In this document: positions 1-7,882 of the stretch, one piece after another
Numbering within the stretch: the first letter of the stretch is position 1
Layout: every line of letters begins with the position of its first letter
Source of the DNA: Acidimicrobiia bacterium
GTDB taxonomy: Bacteria; Actinomycetota; Acidimicrobiia; IMCC26256; JAGNEX01
DNA: 64,000 nucleotides
Reading direction: 5' to 3'
Assembly (NCBI GenBank): GCA_020637365.1
Contig: JACJWE010000001.1
Span: 836,001 to 900,000 of the forward strand
Program-made: the position numbers and the translations under genes
Notes under the pieces: generated by a model
Seen by the model: only the letters and a program-made list of their open reading frames with translations
The model's database searches: none
Told to the model about the DNA's origin: nothing

Positions 1-104
1 TTCGTGGGCGAGGGTGCCTTCACGTGTAACTCGGCTATCGAGCGGGGCAGATTCCCCGGCCTGAAGCGTAACCGCCGACAAGGCTGTGTCAGCAGACGGG
101 TCTG

Positions 105-1076
105 TCAGTGCGAACCTTCAACGATTCGCGTTTGGTCGTATCGGTCGAGGATCGAGCGAGCCCGGTCGGCGACCCGCTGCCTGAGCCACATGGGTTCGAC
201 GACATCGGCGGTGGTCCCGAGACGAAGCACCAGTTGTTCGATCCAGATACCGTCCGCAGCGCGAAGAACCACCTCGATCTCGCCCTCGGACGCTGAGACT
301 GTCGTGGTGGGTACAGCACGCAACAACCAATGCGCGCCCGGCCGCAGTCGAAGTCGCACCTCGAAGGCGTCCGTTGCATCTTCAAACCATCCGTCATGGT
401 GTCGTACCGGATCTGATGTTGTGACGGTCCGGTTTCGATTGGTGAGGATGTCGAGTCCGACGATCCGATCTACCCGGAACGTTCGTATGTCATCGGCTCG
501 ATAGCAGAAACCGTGTAGATACCAACCGCTGCCCTGTTGTACGAGTTCGAGCGGATCGACGCGGCGGAACGAAAACGAGTCACGGCCCGCCGTGTAATAG
601 GTCACATCGACTGGATGGTCGGATGCAATCGCGTCCCGCAGCTGAGCCAGGTATGCCCGAACCGAGGGGCCGATGTCAGAGGACACGTGAAACGCCGCAC
701 CGAGCGTTGATTTCAGCTTGGTGACCGCGTGTGCCAACGGTCCATCGTCATCCGATCCCGGGACGTCCAACAGACGCTGGGCCGCCGCCGTCAGGGCGAT
801 CGCTTCATCGGTGGTGAGTCGGACGGGCCGATCAAAGTACTCAGCAAACCGAACGCGCACCTCCCCCGCCACGATATCGACGGTGATGAGACGGTCCGGC
901 GTGTAGGGAGGCAGACCACAAAAGGACAACAGCCCTAAATCGGCCTCGGCGTCGTCGACGGTGGTGCCAAAGCGTACGCTCAACTCTTCCAGGGACACCC
1001 AGGGGTGCTGCGCAATCCAAGGAAGCATCGCAAGCGCTCGTTGCAATCGCTGTTCGGCAGTCGCTCGTTTGGCCAT
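105..1076 (-). CDS. pafC: PafC, WYL-domain transcriptional regulator
   Basis: This is the second of two tandem WYL-domain proteins and the last gene of the proteasome operon. In mycobacteria PafB and PafC act together as an activator of the LexA-independent DNA-damage response. The N-terminal third (about residues 5-60) reads as a winged-helix DNA-binding region. The middle (about 150-220) is the WYL domain, with the pattern VDPLELVQQGSGWYLHGF and FRVDRIVGL. The start is ATG at 1076, giving TGATG coupling with the pafB stop. A GTG three bases earlier is an alternative. Assignment as PafC rather than PafB rests on gene order, since the upstream gene is conventionally PafB. Direct proof of DNA-damage control is not visible here. 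Confidence 0.85.
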   Translation of the reverse strand: MAKRATAEQRLQRALAMLPWIAQHPWVSLEELSVRFGTTVDDAEADLGLLSFCGLPPYTPDRLITVDIVAGEVRVRFAEYFDRPVRLTTDEAIALTAAAQRLLDVPGSDDDGPLAHAVTKLKSTLGAAFHVSSDIGPSVRAYLAQLRDAIASDHPVDVTYYTAGRDSFSFRRVDPLELVQQGSGWYLHGFCYRADDIRTFRVDRIVGLDILTNRNRTVTTSDPVRHHDGWFEDATDAFEVRLRLRPGAHWLLRAVPTTTVSASEGEIEVVLRAADGIWIEQLVLRLGTTADVVEPMWLRQRVADRARSILDRYDQTRIVEGSH

Positions 1077-1984
1077 CACCGAACCCCTTCCAGGAACTCG
1101 ATCAATTCCGATGCGAAACGCTGCCGCAGGTAGGCGGGTGAGACGACTTCAGCGTGGTCGAGGAATTCGAGGACAAAGCTCCGGAACGCATCCCAGTTGG
1201 TCACCGTGAACTCGATGTCCACCGCCCCGTCCGGATACGACACGGATCTTTCGCCGCTGGCTCGCGCCGTAGCGATCGAGGCGTACTTCGGATCGAAGCG
1301 GACCTGAACCAAAGCCGAAGGGTCGTCCCCGAGCCGCCATGCCGGTTGATCAAGACGCAGCTCGAGATCTTGTTCCGGTTCGAACGCCCCCGACTCACCG
1401 ATATCTAGAATCTGGTCGATGCGGTCGAGGCGAAACGATCGCGGTGCGTCCCGGTCGATATCGCGCCCGGTTGCGTACCAATTGCCGCCCCCCTGAAGCG
1501 CCAACGCTGAGGGTTCGAGTTTTCGAACGTTGTTTCGATACAGGAAAGCTATTGGGCGCCGTTCACGGACGGCGTCCACAAACGGCGCTAGGTGCTCTGA
1601 CGTGGGAATATCGGTCGAGACGACCTCGTCGGCTTCGGGTTTACCGCCAACTTTCCAGATTGTTGAAGTTTGTCCGCTTCGATGCATCGATACGGCGGCA
1701 ACTTGCAATGCCCGACTCTCGTCGTCGGTCAGTTGTAAATCGGGAAGGTAGTACTCGGCGGGGTCGACGAGATAGCCAACATCGCCGTCGCCGAGCTGTA
1801 CGGTCTGAATCGGCACACCGATAGCTCGTAGGGCGTCCTTGTCCCGCTCAAATTGACGTCGGTAGGACGCTTTGGCCTCGGGATAGCCGCTCAGACGATC
1901 GACAATTTCGGTGAGCGCCAAGGGCCGCCGAGTGTCGAGCAACAAAGCAAGCAGATTGGTCAGACGTTCAAACCGGTCGATCAC
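1076..1984 (-). CDS. pafB: PafB, WYL-domain transcriptional regulator
   Basis: This WYL-domain regulator is the likely partner of PafC. It has an N-terminal winged-helix segment (MIDRFERLTNLLALLLDTRR) and a central WYL domain with GGGNWYATGRDIDRD followed by SFRLDRIDQI. The length of 302 residues is normal for the family. It starts with GTG close behind GGAGG, and its stop overlaps the start of pafC, so the two are probably made together. It lies 59 bases after the DUF3866 gene in the same direction. Co-transcription with the Pup ligase gene pafA is the arrangement that gave these genes their name. The DNA-damage role is knowledge of the family, not something this sequence shows. Confidence 0.85.
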   Translation of the reverse strand: MIDRFERLTNLLALLLDTRRPLALTEIVDRLSGYPEAKASYRRQFERDKDALRAIGVPIQTVQLGDGDVGYLVDPAEYYLPDLQLTDDESRALQVAAVSMHRSGQTSTIWKVGGKPEADEVVSTDIPTSEHLAPFVDAVRERRPIAFLYRNNVRKLEPSALALQGGGNWYATGRDIDRDAPRSFRLDRIDQILDIGESGAFEPEQDLELRLDQPAWRLGDDPSALVQVRFDPKYASIATARASGERSVSYPDGAVDIEFTVTNWDAFRSFVLEFLDHAEVVSPAYLRQRFASELIEFLEGVR

Positions 1985-2043
1985 GCCTCCGCAGAGTACT
2001 CCGCGCTGTGGCGTCGGGGGACGACCCCTCCCCCCGTTGGCGC

Positions 2044-3123
2044 CTAGCGGCGAATCATCAACGCAGCTGCGTGCGCTCCAGCTGCGGCGGCGGTCAGGAA
2101 TAACATCGGATCCGCCGATGCTGGCCGCCCCATAGATGTGACGTTCAAACCAAGCTCGTCAAATACGGAAACGACATCCGGGGCCGCTACGTCGACAATC
2201 TGGTGTCGCGCTAACTGCGGATCACTCGACAACGCGCCGAGCAGCGCCTCGCGCTGTGCGGCGTCGACATGCACCGCCGCCGCCGGTATCGGAATCGTCG
2301 TCTCACAGAGAAGCGCTTTGCCGAGCGCGGTTCGCGAGTGATGAGAGACCACACGATGCCGCGGACGGGGGTCAGCAAAGGACGCTCGCAAGGCCGGTAT
2401 GCCGATCGCTCCAACGGCCGTGGCGGCGTGGAGGATCTCGGTCACGTCGAGTGCTGTGTTTCCCCATGCACTGGCGGTGCCAACAATCCCGGGTCCGACA
2501 CCAGCCAGCAGTACGTCGCAACGGGCAGCGTGCAACGCTGTTATACAGCCGCTGTGCAACGTGATCGCCTCAAGATCACCGCCGAAAGAGTTGCGGGCCG
2601 TAATCGTGACGTCGAGAAGGCCGCGGTTGGTCAGGTGCTCCACCGTGTCGGATAAGGCAATCGGCAGCGACGCTCCGTCGGTCATCATGTAGCCAATGCG
2701 GGCGTTGGGGGCGTTCTGGCGAACCCCAATACAGGCGGCCGCAAGTTGTGAATGAAGCGCGAGCGCGACGACGGGTAAGCCGTTTGCGTGATCGATGTCG
2801 CACAGTTCGGGGTGAGCTTCCTCGGCTGCTCCAACGTCGCGCTGCAGGCCTGTGTAGCGAAGTTTCATGATGTGGCCCGGACCGTCGATTTTCGCATCGC
2901 GGTGTTCCAGATTCCAGACCACGAAGTGCCAGCCGCCGGTGCCGAGGTTGCGTTCTACCGCCGTGGTGTTGAGGACGACCGCGTCGCCAACCTGAGCCGC
3001 CGGCGTGAGGTCCGTCAACAGATAGGCGCGAGCAGGACCTGAGGCGAGATCGACTCGAAGCTTCTGCATGCCTCGGCGTGTTGCGATGATCTCAGCGACC
3101 TTGCCGGTCACGTATGAACTCAA
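2044..3123 (-). CDS. DUF3866 family protein
   Basis: This is a 359-residue protein that I recognise as the DUF3866 family, whose function is unknown. The N-terminal 90 residues look like a small beta-rich domain (VAEIIATRRGMQKLRVDL). The rest is an alpha/beta region rich in small residues with segments such as VVALALHSQLAAACIGV and GVGPGIVGTASAWGNTALD, compatible with a Rossmann-like nucleotide- or metabolite-binding fold. No signal peptide is seen. The start appears to be TTG inside TTGA, which overlaps the pafA stop, so translation is probably coupled to pafA. This family is commonly found beside the proteasome operon in actinobacteria. A link to pupylation is only inferred from position. 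Confidence 0.75.
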   Translation of the reverse strand: MSSYVTGKVAEIIATRRGMQKLRVDLASGPARAYLLTDLTPAAQVGDAVVLNTTAVERNLGTGGWHFVVWNLEHRDAKIDGPGHIMKLRYTGLQRDVGAAEEAHPELCDIDHANGLPVVALALHSQLAAACIGVRQNAPNARIGYMMTDGASLPIALSDTVEHLTNRGLLDVTITARNSFGGDLEAITLHSGCITALHAARCDVLLAGVGPGIVGTASAWGNTALDVTEILHAATAVGAIGIPALRASFADPRPRHRVVSHHSRTALGKALLCETTIPIPAAAVHVDAAQREALLGALSSDPQLARHQIVDVAAPDVVSVFDELGLNVTSMGRPASADPMLFLTAAAAGAHAAALMIRR

Positions 3124-4481
3124 TCCAGTGCCTCCAAGAGCCGATCGACGCGTTCGTCTTCAAAGCGGAACGGGTCTTTGCACAGCAGCGTGCGTTGTGC
3201 TTGGTCGTTGAGCTTGAGATGGACCCAATCGACGGTGTAGTCCCGACCCCTTGCTTTCGCCTCTTTGATGAAGCGGCCTCGCAGATGCGCGCGCGTGGTC
3301 GCAGGTGGGGTGTCCATGGCGATCTGTATGTCCGCGTCGGTGCACATCCGCTTGACCAGGCCGCGGGACTGCATCAGGTAAAACACCGACTTTGAGCGGC
3401 GCACATCGTGGTAGCTCAGATCGAGCCGGGCAAGGCGAGGGTCCTCCCAGGAGAGGTTGTGCTTCTCGCGGTAGCGCTCCAACAGGCGGTATTTGATGAC
3501 CCAGTCGATCTCTTGGTCGAGCGACAGCGGATCTTGTTCGAAACGTTCGAGCGTTTCCGTCCACAGCGTGAGGGCGAGCTCCTCTTCATCTGACAGCGAT
3601 CGGGTTTTCGCAAAGCGATGTGCACGGGCGAGGTATTCCAACTGCATTTCCAGCGCGGTGAGCTCGCGTCCGTTGGCGAGCTTGACCCGCACCGTGCACG
3701 TCATGTCTTGGCTGATCTCGCGGATGGACCGGATCGAGTTTTCTAGGGTCAGATCCCGCCAGGGCGTTCGGTCTTCTTCCAACATCCGGAGCATGAGTGC
3801 CGTGGTGCCCAGCTTGAGAAAGGACGTGTATTCACTCATCGAGGAATCGCCGACGATCACATGGAGTCGGCGGAATCGCTCGGCGTCGGCATGGGGCTCG
3901 TCTCTGGTATTGATGATCGGACGGCTACGGGTCGTCGCCGAGGAGACTCCTTCCCAGATGTGGTCAGCACGCTGGGAAATGCAGTACTGGACACCACGGG
4001 TGCCCATGGCGAGCTTGCCGGCGCCGCTAAAGATTTGACGGCTCACGAGAAACGGAATCAGTACGTCGGTGACACGGCTGAAGTCTCCGGAACGCTCGAC
4101 GAGATAGTTCTCGTGACAGCCATAAGAGTTGCCGGCCGAATCGGTGTTGTTCTTGAAGAGGTAGATCTCGCCCTGAATACCTTCGGACTGGAGTTCGTCC
4201 TCTGCAGTCGCCGAGAGGTGCTCCAAGATCCGCTCTCCCGCCTTGTCGTGCGCGACAGCGTCGACGACTCGATCGCATTCGGGAGTGGCATACTCAGGAT
4301 GCGATCCGACGTCCAGATAGAGGCGCGATCCGTTCTCCAAGAAGACATTTGAGGAACGTCCCCACGAAACGACTCGCCGAAACAGGTAGCGAGCGACCTC
4401 ATCAGGACTCAGGCGGCGCCTGCCCTGCAGCGTGCAGGTGACGCCGTATTCGTTTTCAAGACCGAAGATGCGTCGTTGCAC
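3120..4481 (-). CDS. pafA: PafA, Pup-protein ligase
   Basis: PafA joins the C-terminal glutamate of Pup to lysines of target proteins through a phosphorylated Pup intermediate. It belongs to the glutamine synthetase-like fold shared with Dop. The metal and ATP-binding start of the fold is clear: GLENEYG carries Glu9, and LYLDVGSHPEYATPE carries Asp57, the catalytic aspartate position known from mycobacterial PafA. The later segments KNNTDSAGNSYGCHENYL and NTRDEPHAD are also conserved in the family. The length of 453 residues matches the mycobacterial enzyme. The Dop loop is absent, which separates it from the Dop gene 2 kb upstream. The start is GTG, 11 bases downstream of the prcA stop. Confidence 0.97.
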   Translation of the reverse strand: MQRRIFGLENEYGVTCTLQGRRRLSPDEVARYLFRRVVSWGRSSNVFLENGSRLYLDVGSHPEYATPECDRVVDAVAHDKAGERILEHLSATAEDELQSEGIQGEIYLFKNNTDSAGNSYGCHENYLVERSGDFSRVTDVLIPFLVSRQIFSGAGKLAMGTRGVQYCISQRADHIWEGVSSATTRSRPIINTRDEPHADAERFRRLHVIVGDSSMSEYTSFLKLGTTALMLRMLEEDRTPWRDLTLENSIRSIREISQDMTCTVRVKLANGRELTALEMQLEYLARAHRFAKTRSLSDEEELALTLWTETLERFEQDPLSLDQEIDWVIKYRLLERYREKHNLSWEDPRLARLDLSYHDVRRSKSVFYLMQSRGLVKRMCTDADIQIAMDTPPATTRAHLRGRFIKEAKARGRDYTVDWVHLKLNDQAQRTLLCKDPFRFEDERVDRLLEALD

Positions 4482-4492
4482 GGCCCGGCAGT

Positions 4493-5209
4493 TTAATCGT
4501 CGTCCGCAACCATCTCGGCGGCAGGTGCCAGCGGGGTCAGGATGTCGGCAACCTCGTCATTGGTCAGGCGCAGGAACGTCCGAGGTCCGTTGCGGTGGTC
4601 GAGGACGCACACCTCGAGCTGACTGGCTAACGGTTCGGAACCTGCAGAAAGAGCCCGAGCACACACGTTGACCACCGCGTCGCGGTCATCGGTAGCCCGA
4701 TGGGTTTGACCGAGCTCGGCGACGATGGGGTCGGTCTGGCCACCCAAGACAGCGAAGTCGTGCTCATCCATGACGGTGCCGTCATAGAGGATCCGGTACA
4801 TCTGGTTTTCTGCACCAGGATCCTCGCCGATCTCGGCGACGAGAATTTCTACTTCGAATGGCTTGGTCTCGTGGGTGAAAACTTGACCCAAGGTCTGCGC
4901 GTACGCGTTGGCCAATGACCGCGCGGTGACATCACGGCGGCTATAGGAGAACCCTTTCAGATCGGCGTGTCGGATACCGGCGATTTTCAAGGACTCAAAC
5001 TCGTTGTACTTGCCCACAGCTGCAAATGCCATGCGGTCATAGATCTCCGCGAGTTTGGACAGCGTGTTCGATGGATTTGATGCGACCAATGCGATGCCGA
5101 AGTCGTACTCGGCGGCGATCAGGGAACGCCCCCGAGCGATACCTTTTCGGGCAAAGTCTGCCCTGTCCTTCATCAGCTGTTCGGGTGAAACATAGAACTG
5201 GCCGCTCAC
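4493..5209 (-). CDS. prcA: Proteasome alpha subunit
   Basis: This subunit forms the outer gated rings of the 20S core particle and docks the Mpa/ARC ATPase. It shows the family N-terminal segment FYVSPEQLMKDRADFARKGI, then RGRSLIAAEYDFGIALVASN, and no catalytic threonine or propeptide. The length of 238 residues is typical. The C-terminus is acidic (EMVADDD). The GTG start overlaps the prcB stop in GTGA, so the subunits are probably made in coupled amounts. pafA follows after 11 bases. The assignment is firm. Gating behaviour of the N-terminal tail is inferred from other actinobacteria. Confidence 0.96.
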   Translation of the reverse strand: MSGQFYVSPEQLMKDRADFARKGIARGRSLIAAEYDFGIALVASNPSNTLSKLAEIYDRMAFAAVGKYNEFESLKIAGIRHADLKGFSYSRRDVTARSLANAYAQTLGQVFTHETKPFEVEILVAEIGEDPGAENQMYRILYDGTVMDEHDFAVLGGQTDPIVAELGQTHRATDDRDAVVNVCARALSAGSEPLASQLEVCVLDHRNGPRTFLRLTNDEVADILTPLAPAAEMVADDD

Positions 5210-5994
5210 CGGATGACCTCCGCGATCAGCGACCGAGCGAGAGCTGCCACGGTATCGTCGGGCACCAGTTCGAATCCTTCCTCGGTGATCGTTGCAACGA
5301 TCGGGTAGATGCCCCGAACGAAATCGGGTCCGCCGGTTCCGGCGTCTTCATCGGCTGCATTGATCAACGATGCGATGGCAAGGGCGACGGCACTCTCTGT
5401 GTCCGTGGCCTGATCCCACTTCGCCTTTATCCAGTTGCGGGCGTGAACCGAGCCCGAACCAATTGCGTAGAAGTCGCCTTCTTCGTAGCGCCCGCCGGTG
5501 AGGTCGTATTTGAAGACCCGACCAAGTTGGGAGCGGCGATCGAAACCTACGAACAGGGGTACCACCGCCAATCCAGCCATCGCTGCGGGCAAATTTGATC
5601 GAACCAACGTTGAAAGGCGATTCGCCTTGCCTTCCAGGGTGAGCGATGTGCCCTCGACCTTTTCGTAATGTTCGAGTTCGACCTGGAAGAGGCGCACCAT
5701 TTCGACGGCCGGTCCGGCCGCACCGGCGATACCGACCGCCGAATAGCGATCGGTTCGAAACACCTTCTTGATGTCCCGAGTGTCGATCGCGTGTCCCATG
5801 GTCGCTCGCCGATCTCCAGCGATCACGACGCCGTCAGCGGACCGTATCGCGACGATCGTGGTGGCGCTCGGTGTCGCCGGGGTGTCGTGGCCGCCGAGCC
5901 GTTGCTCGCTGGCGCTGCCGCCGACGAGTGTCAAAAGGTTGAAAAAGGACGAACCCGGGTCGGTGCCAGCCTCGAACCGAGGCAGCTCAGCCAC
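5206..5994 (-). CDS. prcB: Proteasome beta subunit
   Basis: This is the proteolytic subunit of the 20S core. A propeptide of 44 residues precedes the catalytic Thr45 in SATTIVAIR, the residue freed by self-cleavage. The following GVVIAGDRRAT holds the conserved aspartate (position 17 of the mature chain), and DTRDIKKVF holds the lysine (position 33). The mature chain would be 218 residues. The residue before the catalytic Thr is Ala, whereas glycine is usual. It starts with GTG two bases after the pup stop. The Shine-Dalgarno AAGGGAGG for this start lies inside the last codons of pup. Its stop overlaps prcA. Confidence 0.97.
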   Translation of the reverse strand: MAELPRFEAGTDPGSSFFNLLTLVGGSASEQRLGGHDTPATPSATTIVAIRSADGVVIAGDRRATMGHAIDTRDIKKVFRTDRYSAVGIAGAAGPAVEMVRLFQVELEHYEKVEGTSLTLEGKANRLSTLVRSNLPAAMAGLAVVPLFVGFDRRSQLGRVFKYDLTGGRYEEGDFYAIGSGSVHARNWIKAKWDQATDTESAVALAIASLINAADEDAGTGGPDFVRGIYPIVATITEEGFELVPDDTVAALARSLIAEVIR

Positions 5995-5996
5995 GC

Positions 5997-6197
5997 TTAC
6001 TGGCCTCCCTTTTGTACGTAGTTACGGACGAAATCCTCGGCGTTCTCTTCGAGTACCTGATCGATCTCGTCGAGGAGATCGTCGATTCCGTCGGTTTGAT
6101 CGCTCTTGGTATTGTGTCCGGTGACTGTGTCGCCGGACTGTTCTGTTCGATCGTCGCGTCGTCGCGTCCGACGCTGCGATTGCTCTCGTCCACTCAT
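5997..6197 (-). CDS. pup: Prokaryotic ubiquitin-like protein Pup
   Basis: Pup is the small, mostly disordered tag that is ligated to proteins to send them to the proteasome. This one has 66 residues. The N-terminal half is hydrophilic and rich in Arg, Gln, Thr and Asp. The C-terminal half carries the Mpa-binding helix (DLLDEIDQVLEENAEDFVRN). It ends in Gly-Gly-Gln, so Dop must deamidate the Gln before ligation. I start it at the ATG of MSGREQS at 6197, which has GAAGG seven bases upstream. A longer reading to 6260 adds 21 residues unlike Pup. It sits 147 bases after dop and two bases before prcB. Confidence 0.97.
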   Translation of the reverse strand: MSGREQSQRRTRRRDDRTEQSGDTVTGHNTKSDQTDGIDDLLDEIDQVLEENAEDFVRNYVQKGGQ

Positions 6198-6344
6198 GTT
6201 TGCACCTTCAAGCAAATGTGCTGGCTCTGATGAGAGGGCCAGCGGATAGGGGCTCACCATCTCGATGGTTGATTCTTTGTCTCGCTCGTACTTCTTGCAA
6301 TGTCGTCTGCATCCAACGGTGGGCGGTGTCGATCGACGCTGTTC

Positions 6345-7829
6345 CTAACGTGCCAGGCGGGCGAGAAGGTCCCCGGCCGTTGTGACGGAGTCGAAGATGT
6401 CGCCCACCAGGTCCCGTGTGCCCTTCAGCGGGTCCATCGTAGCGACCCGCTGCAGTGAAGCGCCGCCGACGTCGAAGACCAAACTGTCCCAGCTCGCGGC
6501 CCGTACCTCATCTGGCCAGCGCGACAGGCAGGTGCCGCGGAAATACGCTCGAGTCGATTCCGGGGGAGCGTAAAGCGCCGTTGCCACATCGGACGGATCG
6601 AGGAGAACATCGACGCGGCCAGCGGACTTGAGGCGTTGAAACAACGAGCGATCCGGTCTGAGATCGTGATACTGCAAATCGATCAGGGCGAGTTTGGGAT
6701 CGTCGTCGGCCAGGCCGTCTCGGGATGCGAACGACTCGATGAGGTGACCTTTGGTGATCCAGTCGACGACTCCGACCAACGAATCCGGATCGTGTTCCAA
6801 TCCGTTCAACACCCGTTCCCATGTGTCGAGTAGGCCTGCACACTCCTTTTCGTCGGTCACAGCGAGTCCACCGGTCGCTTCGACGTACCGATCGACGAGC
6901 GCCAGAAACTCCCACTGCAGGTCGAGGGCCGAGATCGTCGTACCCCCCTCCGATTCGAGGAGCGCCCGACACGTCGAATCGTGGGAGACCTGCCACATCG
7001 ATCGCACTGGATGCGCCAACCGGATCGGTGGTTCGGTGAATCCGTCCTCCAGAGCGGCGAGTACGAGTGCGGTCAGGCCTACCTTCAACCAGGTCGCTGT
7101 CTCGCAGAGGTTTGCGTCGCCGACGATGACGTGGAGTCGCCGCCAGTGCTTGGGATCCGCGTGCGGTTCGTCGCGGGTGTTGACGATCGGGCGTTTGAGT
7201 GTGGTCTCGATGCCGACGACGGCCTCGAAAAAGTCGGCGCGCTGAGAAAGCTGAAACGGAACATCGGGACGGCCGTTCTCAGCGCCGACCTTCCCAGCAC
7301 CGGCAAAAATCTGCCGCGAGACGAACCACGGCACGAGCATCGCAATAACGTCATCGAACGAAATTTGCCGTGCGATGAGGTAATTCTCGTGGCAACCATA
7401 GGAGTTGCCTTTTCCGTCAGCATTGTTTTTGTGAAGGATGACCTCTTCGCCCTCAGGCAGTCGGGCGGACGCTCGACGCATCGCTTGGATGGCTATCTCT
7501 TCACCAGCGCGATCAAAGAGGACGGCCTCACGCGGTGTCCGCACCTCCGGTGAGGAGTATTCGGGGTGTGCATGATCAACGTAGAGTCGGGCGCCATTGG
7601 TCAGCACGGTGTTGAGCATCGCGGTTTCGACCATGGGCGCATAGCCGTCTCGCTCGGCGCGGCCGCGGGCATCTCGTTCGGGGTGCTCGTCGTCGAAGTT
7701 CCATGCGACGGCGCGATCGGTATAGGAACGAACAACCAACGAGGACGCAGCGACCGGATCCCAATCGGATGTGCCGCGTTGCACGATGCCGAATTCGGTC
7801 TCAAGTCCCAAGATTTTGGGTGCTGCCAC
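6345..7829 (-). CDS. dop: Dop, Pup deamidase and depupylase
   Basis: Dop converts the C-terminal Gln of Pup to Glu and also removes Pup from tagged proteins. It is a paralogue of PafA. GLETEFG holds Glu10 and RLYVDHAHPEYSSPE holds Asp85, the positions that bind metal and do catalysis. Between them, about residues 40-70, lies an insertion (FDDEHPERDARGRAERDG) matching the Dop loop that distinguishes this enzyme from PafA. HKNNADGKGNSYGCHENYL and NTRDEPHADPKHW are family signatures. The length is 494 residues, close to the mycobacterial protein. The start is GTG with an ideal GGAGGAA five bases before it. It lies 53 bases downstream of mpa. Confidence 0.97.
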   Translation of the reverse strand: MAAPKILGLETEFGIVQRGTSDWDPVAASSLVVRSYTDRAVAWNFDDEHPERDARGRAERDGYAPMVETAMLNTVLTNGARLYVDHAHPEYSSPEVRTPREAVLFDRAGEEIAIQAMRRASARLPEGEEVILHKNNADGKGNSYGCHENYLIARQISFDDVIAMLVPWFVSRQIFAGAGKVGAENGRPDVPFQLSQRADFFEAVVGIETTLKRPIVNTRDEPHADPKHWRRLHVIVGDANLCETATWLKVGLTALVLAALEDGFTEPPIRLAHPVRSMWQVSHDSTCRALLESEGGTTISALDLQWEFLALVDRYVEATGGLAVTDEKECAGLLDTWERVLNGLEHDPDSLVGVVDWITKGHLIESFASRDGLADDDPKLALIDLQYHDLRPDRSLFQRLKSAGRVDVLLDPSDVATALYAPPESTRAYFRGTCLSRWPDEVRAASWDSLVFDVGGASLQRVATMDPLKGTRDLVGDIFDSVTTAGDLLARLAR

Positions 7830-7882
7830 GGTTCCTCCGGGGGTGCACGGCGTTGTGCTCGACGATCGCTGCTGACCGGTAG

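Noticed and set aside
4..504. Long plus-strand frame over the start of the window
   Set aside because: It is antisense to pafC, which has clear WYL-domain conservation. The protein is Arg/Ser-rich with no family resemblance.
5255..5275. GTTCGAATCC-like string as a tRNA T-arm
   Set aside because: It is inside prcB coding sequence with no flanking cloverleaf and no acceptor stem. No tRNA was found in the window.
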